From contig MU603940.1 of assembly GCA_025201845.1 (NCBI GenBank), positions 186,001 through 250,000 of the forward strand: 64,000 nt of DNA, read 5' to 3'. Below the pieces are notes generated by a model. The model had not been told where the DNA came from, searched no databases, and saw only the letters and a program-made list of their open reading frames with translations. Both the position numbers and the translations under genes were made by a program. Shown piece after piece: positions 1-8,935 of the stretch. This stretch comes from Martensiomyces pterosporus (lineage: Eukaryota; Kickxellomycota; Kickxellomycetes; Kickxellales; Kickxellaceae). The first letter of the stretch is position 1. Every line of letters begins with the position of its first letter.

Positions 1-1
1 G

Positions 2-598
2 GTCCACTTCCCCAGCATCCAGGCCGCACCGGCGTTCTGCTCGACGTTCCCGACTATCTTTGGCGACCGCAAGGACATCCCCTGCCTGATCCCCTGCGGC
101 ATCGACCAGGACCCCTACTTCCGCCTCACCCGCGACGTTGCCCAGCGGCTCAAGCACAAGAAGCCATCGCTCATCCATGCCCGCTTCCTGCCTGCACTCC
201 AGGGGCCCACGTCTAAAATGAGCTCGTCAATTGATGTGTCAGCCATCTTTATGAGCGACACCCAGGCCCAGATCAAGAAGAAGATCAACAAATATGCGTT
301 TTCCGGCGGCCGCACCTCGCTGGAGGAGCACAGGGAGTTCGGCGGCAACCCGGATGTCGACGTGTCGTACCAGTACCTCACCTACTTCCTTGAAGATGAC
401 AAGGAGATTGAGGATCTGGCGGCTGGCTATAGGAAGGGTGAGATCACCTCGGGCGAAATGAAGGCACACTGCATCAAGGTCATTCAGGAGTTTGTGAGTG
501 GGTTCCAGGAGCGCGAGAAGGCGATCACTGACGAGGAGGTCAAGAGCTTTATGAACCCCGACTACCCGCGTCCCTTTGCTGCTCTTGCCAAGAAGTAG
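2..598 (+). CDS. WRS1: Cytosolic tryptophanyl-tRNA synthetase, C-terminal part (5' end outside window)
   Basis: This is the 3' part of a class I aminoacyl-tRNA synthetase that charges tRNA-Trp in the cytosol. The reading frame is open from base 2 and ends at TAG 596-598, giving 198 residues. The class I signature KMSSS lies at 215-229 and closes over ATP during Trp-adenylate formation. Upstream of it is the eukaryotic TrpRS stretch GIDQDPYFRLTRDVA. Downstream is the anticodon-binding region, including KINKYAFSGGR and the acidic YLTYFLEDD segment typical of cytosolic WARS1/Wrs1. The Rossmann half with the HIGH-like motif lies before base 1, so start and introns cannot be judged. The mitochondrial enzyme is bacterial-like and would lack this C-terminal region. 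Confidence 0.95.
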   Translation, partial: VHFPSIQAAPAFCSTFPTIFGDRKDIPCLIPCGIDQDPYFRLTRDVAQRLKHKKPSLIHARFLPALQGPTSKMSSSIDVSAIFMSDTQAQIKKKINKYAFSGGRTSLEEHREFGGNPDVDVSYQYLTYFLEDDKEIEDLAAGYRKGEITSGEMKAHCIKVIQEFVSGFQEREKAITDEEVKSFMNPDYPRPFAALAKK

Positions 599-786
599 AT
601 GTCGAGCCTCTTCCAGATAGTCATTTTCAGGGCGAGGCGCCTGTCGCCTGGGTGCTTTCTAGATGCTCTACGGCCGGCTTATTCGGACAGCGGCAATGGG
701 AACGTAGCTCCAGGAGGGCTGGCTGTTGCAGATGTTCATGTTAAACGAGATAGAAAGAAAGAGCAAGTAGTGTGTAAACAGGATAT

Positions 787-1420
787 CTAGAGGGACTGGG
801 TGCTGGCGAAGGCCTGGCACTGCTTGAGCATGTCAAGGTAGTACTGGCACGAGCCCATGTCGTTGTTAGTGCTCTCCAGACAGCGAGTGAAGGCCTTGGC
901 ATCGGCATCGCAGGAGCGGACAGCCTGCTGCGAGTAACCGGTGGACTGATCGAAGGCGGCAGCCTGAGGAGGGGCCTGCTGCTGGGCCTGCTGGGCAGAC
1001 GAGTCGCTGCTGCCGCCGCTGAACAAGCCAGTAACCGCGTGACCCTAGTGATTTTATAGAGAATCAGATCGGCAACACCACAGCGCGCTTATCAGTGAAG
1101 CGAAATCGAATATCGTAGAACGGCCAGAAAAGTGCAATCTGCCGCATCCATAGCAAGCGATGAAGCAGGCGGCTTTAGGATATACTTACGACTGTGTGGC
1201 CAATAGCAGAGCCGACGGCGACGCCACCGGCAGTGGCAGCCATCTGCGCAAAGAGGCCGGGCTGCTGAGGCTGGGCAACAGCAGCGGGAGCAGCGGGAGC
1301 GGCAGCCGGAGGAGCGTGGTGGGCGGCCGGCGGGGGAGCAGCCATGGTGTGAGCCTCCCTACGAGGAGGGGCGGCGGGGGCGCGATAAGAAGAGCGACCA
1401 GAGCGACCAGAGCGAGCCAT
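787..1420 (-). CDS. MIX17: MIX17 / CHCHD2-CHCHD10 family twin-CX9C mitochondrial protein (2 exons)
   Basis: The minus-strand gene is complement(join(787..1044,1190..1420)), 162 residues. Exon 1 ends at a GTAAGT donor and exon 2 follows a CTAG acceptor; both ends are phase 0. Splicing joins GSAIGHTV to [11 protein letters not shown], which restores the family's conserved hydrophobic Gly-rich core. The N-terminus is rich in Arg, Ala and Pro, as expected for a mitochondrial targeting region. The C-terminal CHCH domain has C122-x9-C132 and C143-x9-C153, the disulfide pairs made by Mia40 in the intermembrane space. Family members act in cristae and respiratory-chain maintenance, and animal CHCHD2 also in stress transcription. 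Without the 145-nt intron the second exon looks like an orphan beginning at a TTG codon. ATG at 1418-1420 is the first in frame. Confidence 0.9.
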
Positions 1421-1642
1421 TGTCAATTTGCACTAAAGAAAAAGAAGCTGAAAATATAGCTGCGATCAATAAAGATGGGTGAAGGCGGTTGAGAGAGCAG
1501 TCCCAAGCGAGGAGCAGCCCCCCTGCTTAAATATCCACGCCAAGGCGAGCTGTACCGTAAGCAGAGTGCGATCAGGAGGGGGACGCTAGGGGACAGGGGA
1601 CGCTGGCCCAGGGGGCGCTGCTCGGCCTGGGCAATGGTTTGG

Positions 1643-1674
<32 letters not shown>

Positions 1675-1900
1675 CAGCCCCCCACATGGCACAAGGCCCG
1701 CTTCGGGGTTGGCAAGGGGCGAGCCCTTGATTTCCGCCAATATTTCCGCACGACCTTTGCCGCTGTGGTGTCCGCATGGCTGGTGCCAGTCTATTCGCGT
1801 TCGTACTAGCACCTTCCCTGCTCTGCAGCACACACCCCTCGCTTCCTCTAAATTATCTGCTTTATTCCACCTGCTTCCCCTTTTGCCGTGCAACATAAAG
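1421..1900. other. Divergent intergenic region MIX17 / OSH3-like
   Basis: These 480 bases serve as the 5' region of both flanking genes. There is a short array of the triplet GCA/CAG (about 1643-1675) and a TTAAATAT element near 1526. The frame of the OSH3-like gene stays open upstream to 1709, but that extension has no recognisable protein character and is probably leader. No further gene is seen. Confidence 0.6.
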
Positions 1901-4810
1901 ATGGAGGAGCTTGAAATTCTGCCCCGGGATGCGTATTTGCACACGCTCAACATCACGCAGGCTCCCTGCACCATCCAGTGGTGGTTCTCGACGAAGCGCA
2001 AAAACATCGACTTTGGTCTCTTCCAGCGCAGACCCGCGCCGCTGAACGCCGGCAGCGATGACGCCTCCTTGCACCCTTCCATGGCCGGCTCGATTGGGCC
2101 GGCAGCAGCCTCAACAATAGCCATTTCAGGCACAGGCACCATGCGAGGGAAAAAATCTGCCTCGCCGGGCGCTTCTCGGCAGCTGGCAGAGAGCGAGGTG
2201 CGAGCAGCCGCACTGCCAAGGACGCAGAGCGACGTGAGCGCCAAGCAGCGCGGCGGGTACTTCAAGCTGCAGGACAAGAATGTTGTTGAGCTGATGCCGC
2301 TGAAACACTACGAGTCGTCACGGTCAACCATCAAGGGCACCTGGAACGCGGTTGATCCGGGCGTGTATATCCTGTATTTCGACAACTCCTTCTCGAAGAA
2401 CACATCCAAGAGGCTGTCGCTGTGCGTGGCTCTCAACGAGCAGAAGGACGGCGCGGCGGATAAGCCGCCAGCCGTAATGTCGGGCTGGCTGCTGAAGAAG
2501 AAGAGAAAGCGCATGCAGGGGTGGGCCAACCGCTGGTTCACCATACAGGGCAGGTGGCTGTCGTACTCCACTGCTGAGGGCGGCATTGTGCGAGCAAAGG
2601 TCGACATCGTCAATGCTGTCGTTTCAATGTCCAAAGACGACCGCGTCATCATTGTTGATGGCGATGAGGGGTTCATGCAGCTGCGTGCGGTCAGCGACGA
2701 GGACTTCAAGGCGTGGGTTGCAGCTCTGCAGTCCATCAAGGACAAGGCGTCGGCGCTAAGCGGGGGCCGCACGAATGATAGCGAGGGCGCCACGTTTGCG
2801 CCGGGGCTGGCAGACTCACAGGCGTACGATGTGCAGTCTGCTGGCCTGCCAGGCATGCATTACGCCCCGCAAGAGGATCAGCAGCAGCGAGGGCCAAGCC
2901 CCGACTCGCAGCATTTCCAGCGTGTGCACTCTAGCTTTGAGGATTCGCTCAGCCAGCTGATGGCGCTCGTCAATAACCCCGCCAATCTCGCCAGCAAGCC
3001 CTTGCAAGAGCAAATGCAGCTGTACCTGGGGCTAATCAAGGCTAACGAGGGCGTGCTGTACCACTACGTATCGACGCTAGACACTCAAACCCGCTCGCCG
3101 CTTTCGCGTAGGGGCACGCAGACAAGCGCGCGCCCAATCCCACTGTCACACACAGACTCGCGCGTGTCGTGGTTCTCTGGCTCGGGCTCGGACGTGTTCT
3201 ACGACACCAACGAAGTGCTGGAGCTTGCACACGACGACCACAGGGTGTCGCCATCTGTCGGGCCAACAAAGTCTCCCGAGGAGCCCGCAAGCAATGCGAC
3301 ATCGCCAAACCCCGCCGACGTGTCTTCTGCCACCCAGAGCGTGTCGCATGTGTCTGCGCAAGGCGACGCGGACAGCCTGAGCGACAGCGAGGCTGAGTAT
3401 GTGTTTGACGATAACGACAGCACGGCTGGTCGCTCGCCCAGAGCAGGCCGCATGCACAGAGACCTTATCCGCGACCCCGACTTCATCGAAGCGCTTGCCA
3501 AGCACCGCATTGCATCGCCGCGCCCGTCGACAGCTGAGCGCACAAAGCCAGAGTCCCAGCAGTCGCCCGAGGCTGAGAGCACCGCCACCGCAACGTTCAG
3601 CGGCCTGGATAGCAGACCCGAGGTCACTTTGGATAAGGTCAGATCGCAAACTGAGGGCTTTGAGCCCCGCACCTCCTTGCCTGCGGTGATGTGCGAGGCC
3701 AACGTCAGTCTGATATCCATCCTGCGGAAAAACGTTGGCAAGGACCTGACGAGCATCGCGATGCCCCTTGTCATGAACGAGCCCATCAATGCGCTGCAGT
3801 CCCTGTGCGAGGAGCTCGTGTACAGCCGGCTGCTGCACAGGGCGGACGCCATGGGCGACAGCCTAGATCGCCTTATGTACGTGGCTGCGTTTGCCATCAG
3901 CACGCTATCGTCGAAGAAGTACCGTGCTGAGCGCAAGCCATTCAATCCTCTGCTGGGCGAGACATACGAGATGGTCGATCCGCACACGGGCTTCCGGTTT
4001 ATCTCCGAGAAGGTGTCCCACCACCCGCCTGTCATGGCGTGCTACGCAGACTCGCCAAGCTACCGGCTCTGGCAGGACTCGTCGGGCAAGAGCAAGTTCT
4101 GGGGCAAGTCGATGGAGATGATTCAGACGTCCAATGTGCACATCGAGCTGCTGGAGCACGGAGACCACTTCACCTACTGCAAGCCGTCGGCCCTGGTGCG
4201 CGGCCTCATCTCGGGCAGCCGCTCGGTCGACTTCACAGGCGAGATGAGCATCGTCAACCACGCCACGGGCGACCGCTGTGCGGTCAACTTTAAGGAGGGC
4301 GGCATGTTCAGCTCATCCAACGACCTGGTTGAGTGCCATTTGTACCGCGGCGCAAACAGCACCAAGGTTGAGCGCGTGCTGCGCGGCAGCTGGCCGTCCC
4401 AGATCAAGTACGAGAAATCGCCCACGCAGTCGGACGTCATTTGGACGGCCATTTCGCTGCCTCCGAATGCGGGCAAGTACTACAGCTTTGGCTACTTCAC
4501 CATGTGTCTGAACGAGATCGAGCCAAACTCGGCTGGCGACTTGCCGCCCACCGACACGCGATTCCGCCCTGACCAAAGGGCATATGAGGAGGGGCGCCTT
4601 GAGGACGCCGAGGCCATCAAGCACAGCCTGGAGGAGGCGCAGCGGGCGCGCAAGAAAGACTGCGAGGCTGCGGGCGTGCCATGGAAGACGCAGTGGTTCG
4701 AGGAGCGCGACGACCCGCACAGCTCAACGGGTACGTCGTGGCAGTACAAGGGCGGGTACTGGGATGCTCGCGCCAACCACGCATTCCCTCCATCGACCAA
4801 GCTGTGGTAG
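1901..4810 (+). CDS. OSH3: Oxysterol-binding protein, Osh3-type (GOLD-like + PH + FFAT-like + ORD)
   Basis: This 969-residue lipid-transfer protein is predicted to exchange sterol or PI4P at ER-plasma membrane contacts. From the N-terminus: a GOLD-like beta-sandwich (about 1-170, with FDNSFSKNTSKRLSL matching the Osh3 pattern); a PH domain (about 193-285, starting MSGWLLKKKRKRMQGW, basic and phosphoinositide-binding); a Ser/Pro-rich linker holding a FFAT-like motif DVFYDTNE (431-438) for VAP/Scs2 binding; and an OSBP-related domain with the family signature EKVSHHPP at 703-710. GOLD-PH-ORD order without ankyrin repeats is the Osh3 subclass rather than Osh1/2. I start at ATG 1901 because the GOLD-like fold begins there. 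The frame is open further upstream but that part is low complexity. No intron is needed. Confidence 0.92.
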   Translation: MEELEILPRDAYLHTLNITQAPCTIQWWFSTKRKNIDFGLFQRRPAPLNAGSDDASLHPSMAGSIGPAAASTIAISGTGTMRGKKSASPGASRQLAESEVRAAALPRTQSDVSAKQRGGYFKLQDKNVVELMPLKHYESSRSTIKGTWNAVDPGVYILYFDNSFSKNTSKRLSLCVALNEQKDGAADKPPAVMSGWLLKKKRKRMQGWANRWFTIQGRWLSYSTAEGGIVRAKVDIVNAVVSMSKDDRVIIVDGDEGFMQLRAVSDEDFKAWVAALQSIKDKASALSGGRTNDSEGATFAPGLADSQAYDVQSAGLPGMHYAPQEDQQQRGPSPDSQHFQRVHSSFEDSLSQLMALVNNPANLASKPLQEQMQLYLGLIKANEGVLYHYVSTLDTQTRSPLSRRGTQTSARPIPLSHTDSRVSWFSGSGSDVFYDTNEVLELAHDDHRVSPSVGPTKSPEEPASNATSPNPADVSSATQSVSHVSAQGDADSLSDSEAEYVFDDNDSTAGRSPRAGRMHRDLIRDPDFIEALAKHRIASPRPSTAERTKPESQQSPEAESTATATFSGLDSRPEVTLDKVRSQTEGFEPRTSLPAVMCEANVSLISILRKNVGKDLTSIAMPLVMNEPINALQSLCEELVYSRLLHRADAMGDSLDRLMYVAAFAISTLSSKKYRAERKPFNPLLGETYEMVDPHTGFRFISEKVSHHPPVMACYADSPSYRLWQDSSGKSKFWGKSMEMIQTSNVHIELLEHGDHFTYCKPSALVRGLISGSRSVDFTGEMSIVNHATGDRCAVNFKEGGMFSSSNDLVECHLYRGANSTKVERVLRGSWPSQIKYEKSPTQSDVIWTAISLPPNAGKYYSFGYFTMCLNEIEPNSAGDLPPTDTRFRPDQRAYEEGRLEDAEAIKHSLEEAQRARKKDCEAAGVPWKTQWFEERDDPHSSTGTSWQYKGGYWDARANHAFPPSTKLW

Positions 4811-5032
4811 CCGAGGACTCGGCAGCCAGACGGCAGCACCCACACCGTGCTTTTCATCGCTGGTGCATTCTATTGGTTAGATAAATTTTTCCATTTCATA
4901 TGCAGCTCGTACCAAAGCATCCCCAACAGCCAGGCGCTGGCAGTGCGAAGCGGGAGCAGCAGAAGAAAAATTCTTCTCCCTCGCCTGCGCTTTCTTTCCT
5001 GTCTTTACTCTTTTCCAAAGCGCTGTTTGAAA

Positions 5033-6334
5033 ATGACTGCCGACATCCCAGCTGAAATTACTCTTGCTGCTGCCCCCGCGTCTGCCCCCGCGTCTGGCAA
5101 GGCCACGATCCACGGCTCGATCTCCGAGACGCAGGAGCGCGCTCTGAGCAACGTTGGCGTGTACGTCCAGCACTACCTCCGCCACCTTGAGAAGGGCGAC
5201 GCCAGCGACCACAGCGACCATCTGCACGCCCACGCCGAGCACTCCGCTGCCGCCGCAGCCAAGGCCATCAACGACCTCGACATCGGCGACGAGGAGGACG
5301 AGGAGGAGACCGAGGAGATGCTCAGCATGGACCCCAAGGAGTGGAAGGAGCAGGACCACTACGCCGTCCTGGGTCTCTCGAAGCTCCGCTACCGCGCGAC
5401 CCTCGACGACATCATCAAGAACCACCGCAAGAAGGTTCTGCGCCACCACCCCGACAAGAAGGCTGCCCAGGGCAATGCCAACGATGACGGGTTCTTCAAG
5501 TGCATCCAGAAGGCATTTGACATCCTCACCGACGCCACCAAGCGCCGCCAGTGGGACTCGGTCGACCCGGGAATCCCCGACGACATCCCCAGTGCCAAGG
5601 AGAAGGGCGACTTCTTTGAGATCTATGGCCCTGTGTTTGCCCGCGAGAGCCGCTTCTCGAACACCCAGCCCGTTCCGCAGCTTGGCGACGAGAACAGCAT
5701 CCGCGAGGAGGTCGAGGTGTTCTACGAGTTCTGGTACAGCTTCGACTCGTGGCGCTCGTTCGAGTACCTCGACAAGGAGGACGTCGATGGCGGAGGCAAC
5801 CGCGATGACAAGCGCTGGATCGAGAGCAAGAACAAGAAGGAGCGCGCCAACCGCAAGAAGGAGGACAACCACCGTGTGCGCTCGCTCGTCGACAATGCGC
5901 TGAAGGCCGACCCCCGCATGGCCAAGTTCAAGGAGGAGGACAAGCGCAAGCGCAATGCCAAGCGCAATGCCCGCGAGGAGGAGGAGCGCAAGGCTGCTGA
6001 GACCAAGAAGGCTGCCGAGGAGGCTGCCAAGAAGGCTGCTGCCGAGGCTGCCGTGAACGAGGAGGAGCAGAAGAAGCTTCGCCAGCAGGCCCACAAGGCT
6101 CTTAAGAAGGAGCAGCGTGTCCTCAAGGTTCTTTTCAAGAACGCCAACTACTTTGCTGCCCCTGGCGCCGCCCCTACTGCTGCCGAGATCACTGCTGCCT
6201 CGGAGAAGCTCGACAAGATCATTGCCGCCAAGCACGATCTCGACAGCCTTGTTGCCGCACGCGCTGAGATCGAGGCTGCCCACGCTGCTGGCAACGGTCT
6301 TGCCGCCGTTGACGACATCGTTTCAAAGCTCTAG
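5033..6334 (+). CDS. ZUO1: Zuotin, ribosome-associated J-protein
   Basis: Zuotin is the J-protein of the ribosome-associated complex (with Ssz1); it stimulates Ssb Hsp70 on nascent chains at the exit tunnel. The protein is 433 residues, the length of the S. cerevisiae protein. An N-terminal acidic region leads to the J-domain (about 105-185) with HPD at 139-141. Next comes the zuotin homology domain (about 190-300, ESRFSNTQPVPQLGDE and FYEFWYSFDSWRSFEYLD) and then a long charged coiled coil rich in EEE/KAAEEAAKK, which binds the ribosome. There are no SANT repeats, unlike animal and plant DNAJC2. The start ATG 5033 opens MTADIPAEI; an open stretch upstream has no similarity. It is tandem with OSH3 (222 bp gap) and convergent with SLY1 (162 bp). 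Confidence 0.96.
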   Translation: MTADIPAEITLAAAPASAPASGKATIHGSISETQERALSNVGVYVQHYLRHLEKGDASDHSDHLHAHAEHSAAAAAKAINDLDIGDEEDEEETEEMLSMDPKEWKEQDHYAVLGLSKLRYRATLDDIIKNHRKKVLRHHPDKKAAQGNANDDGFFKCIQKAFDILTDATKRRQWDSVDPGIPDDIPSAKEKGDFFEIYGPVFARESRFSNTQPVPQLGDENSIREEVEVFYEFWYSFDSWRSFEYLDKEDVDGGGNRDDKRWIESKNKKERANRKKEDNHRVRSLVDNALKADPRMAKFKEEDKRKRNAKRNAREEEERKAAETKKAAEEAAKKAAAEAAVNEEEQKKLRQQAHKALKKEQRVLKVLFKNANYFAAPGAAPTAAEITAASEKLDKIIAAKHDLDSLVAARAEIEAAHAAGNGLAAVDDIVSKL

Positions 6335-6496
6335 GCGGCGCCTTTTTCTTCTTCCAGCTTAGATGCCACCCTAGAATACAATCTAAAAGTGCCAAATTGC
6401 GAGTGAAATACACTGTCGCGTTGCGTCAAATTGAACGGAGTGGGCGGAAAGGAAGCAGGAAAAAGTATAAAAGCGTGCTATCAAATGCCCTCTTCT

Positions 6497-8654
6497 TTAG
6501 CTTTGCGCCTTGTTCAGGCGCGAGAGCTGCTCGAGGAAGTTGGCTGGGTTGACAATGTCAGTGGATCCATAGACGATGTGCTTGCGGGGCGTGGAGCGCT
6601 GGGCAAACTCCATCAGGTTCTGATACTCGATGTAGTTGCCGCCACCGACAACAAACACGATGGCCTCCTGCGCCGACCCATCGTGCGCAGACGACCCCCG
6701 AAGAGAGCTGGCGTTGGACCCAGCAAGGTTGCCGCGGCGAGCCTGCTTGGGGTCAAAGTGGACAAAGTCCTCAAACATGCGCGATGCCGCACCGCTGCCT
6801 CCTCCGCCGATGCCAGAGCCGCCGCCCGATCGGATCCCAATTCCAATGCCGCTGCCACTCGACGATCTGCCGCTCATGGCAGCCTCGACGATGCGAGTAA
6901 CGGGCAGCTGCTTGTGTGAGGGGAGCAGGTTGCGCACGCCAGAGAATATGCTGCCAATGCTCGAGTTGTCCGTAAGTCCGGTTAGGCGGCTGCCGATGGA
7001 CGAGAACTTGCCCAGCAGATCGCCGCCGCTGCTGCCGCCGCTGCCGCCGCCAATGCCGCCGCCGACGCTGGGCGAGGCCACCGACGAGGCCACCTTGTTG
7101 AGGCTGCGCAGCTTGTTGATATACTCCAGTGGAGCCAGGTCGCACCCAGCGCTTCTCAGCGCAGCCTCGCACTCCTCAGCATCAGCCTGGCGAATCTGCT
7201 CGTTGGCCAGCAGATACAGGATGTAGAGGCGCAGCTTATCCAGCGGATCCTTCTTCTCCGGGTCGCTGACTGCCTCCAGAACCGACGCCTTTGTCTGGCG
7301 ACCCAGCTGCTCTTCCAGCTGGAAGAACACGTCCAGCTGGCGGTCCTTGATGACATCCAGCAGCGCGGTCGCAATGTTCATGTGCATGTCGATGGCAGCC
7401 TTGCGTGCCGTGAGCTCAGGCAACGATGTGATCGCCTTTTGCAGCTGCTTGGTGCTGGCACCCATGTCCAGCGAGTTGACCTCGTCGAGAGACGACACGC
7501 CGCCCATGCGTGTGATTTCGTCTGCCTCGCGCTTGAATGCATTCGATTCCTCGTCAATGTTGATTGCCACCTCGGGGAACGGCAGCGCTGCGTTGCTGGC
7601 CCAGAACGTGTCGCCGACATTGAGGTCGTACGACTTTTTTGTCTTGCGGCCCGGGTCATCGGCCTGTGTGATGGAGATCTGGTTGAGGCTGATATCATAC
7701 AAGTCGTGGATCAGCGACTGGTAGGTCCACGAATGCGCGAGCATGCTGCCCAGATCAAGGTCGCGGTCAACCAGGACGAGGATGGGCCGGCGGCTCTGCG
7801 ACACAGCGTCCTCCTCGCCCTCCGCAAACAGATTGTGGCGGCTGTTCAAGATGTGCTCGCGCAGCTTTGCGTCCAAGCGGGCGGCGATCATCTCAGCCGC
7901 GTTGCCGCGGGGCGCGCATATCGTCGGGACAGTCTTTTGCGTAAGGAGCACGGAGAACAGCGCATTGACGACCTTGTCAATCAAGGCATTCATCGCCGTG
8001 TCGGTCATCGAGGGGCTGTGGATCGCCTCGAATGTGCTGGGAAAGTGCAGCGAGAACATGTTCTCTTCGGGACACAGGAAGTTCAAGTACTGGTCGTATA
8101 CCTGTGCGATCTGGTGCGACGTGCCAGACGCCGTAGTCTGCACCGCAAAGTCCTCCAAGAGCGTGCGTGGCAGGGACGACGAAAAGTTCACGTAGTACAG
8201 CTCGTACAGGTCCTTGGCCAGATCATCGGCGATGCGCCTGATGCTGTCGGGCCTGGGCTGAACGAAATACACAGCAGGGACGTCGGGGATGGATGTCCGC
8301 TCAGACTCCAGAAGCATGTGCACTGTCACGCCGTTGTCGCGAAGGTCGTTGACGCGAAGCACTGTCGACACGATGTCGCGGCAGAAGGCGTCGAAAATCA
8401 GGACCTTCCATATAGGCACGCTCGATCCACTGTCGCCGCCAGACAGCGCCTTGTAGCTGTCGCCACCGTCGGTCAATCTGGGCTCCTCATTCATATGGAG
8501 CATACGGATGAGCCCCGCTACAGCACGGAATAGAGTGGGCAGCTGTGTGTTTTAGGTTCGCATCTCAGCCAGCGCTGCATCTCTTGATGTGGCGGGGAAA
8601 AGAACGCAATGCAACAGTCGACGTACCAATTTGCTTTTGACGCAGACTCTCCAT
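6497..8654 (-). CDS. SLY1: Sly1, Sec1/Munc18 protein of ER-Golgi transport (2 exons)
   Basis: This SM-family chaperone of syntaxin-5/Sed5 SNARE assembly acts in ER-Golgi fusion. The gene is complement(join(6497..8517,8627..8654)), 682 residues. Exon 1 has only 28 coding bases and reads MESLRQKQI plus one base before GTACGT. After a 109-nt intron ending GCTGTAG the frame resumes as AGLIRMLHMNEEP. The joined SLRQKQIAGLIRMLHMNEE matches the Sly1 N-terminal helix, and the phase fits exactly. Conserved blocks include WKVLIFDA, PDVPAVYFVQP, SSLPRTLLEDFA, QVYDQYLNFLCPE, RDLDLGSMLAHSW, PELTARKAAIDMHMNIA and near the C-terminus VFVVGGGNYIEYQNL. A Gly/Ser-rich insert (about 485-560) enlarges domain 3. 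A model beginning at ATG 8503 would lose the first 14 residues. Confidence 0.95.
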
Positions 8655-8748
8655 CGCTCGCGATTTTCAGCAATAAGAGAAAGATGCAGGTGCTCAAAAT
8701 AAAGGCAGGGGGAAGGAGAGCATGGGATTGAGCACACCTCCAGAGGAA

Positions 8749-8782
8749 GAGGCTACATAGCGGGGGAGGCTACATAGCGGGG
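8749..8782. repeat. Tandem duplication, 17 bp x 2
   Basis: Two perfect adjacent copies of GAGGCTACATAGCGGGG lie upstream of SLY1 exon 1 and downstream of the TOM70 stop. They could be a duplicated promoter element of SLY1 or simple slippage. Confidence 0.7.
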
Positions 8783-8935
8783 GCGACGATAGGCTGGCGC
8801 CACGTAGCCTTCTTTTCAGCGAGCCTGCTTTAGAATATAGCTGCTATTTTGGTAGAAGAGTAATCGAAAGTGCACTACTGTAGCGGTAATAGTCATAGCG
8901 GCAGTAAAAAAAAGCCTTCGTGGCGAGCACACGCC

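Noticed and set aside
4877..6283. 468-codon Leu/Val-rich frame antisense to ZUO1
   Set aside because: It is a shadow of the strong codon bias in ZUO1. The same applies to long antisense frames opposite SLY1, TOM70, OST3, NUG1 and ARG8.
7382..8533. 383-codon frame antisense to SLY1
   Set aside because: Mirror of a GC3-rich conserved gene with no similarity of its own.
8551..8562. GGTTCGCATC resembling a tRNA B box
   Set aside because: No cloverleaf or A box can be drawn around it. It lies in the SLY1 intron.
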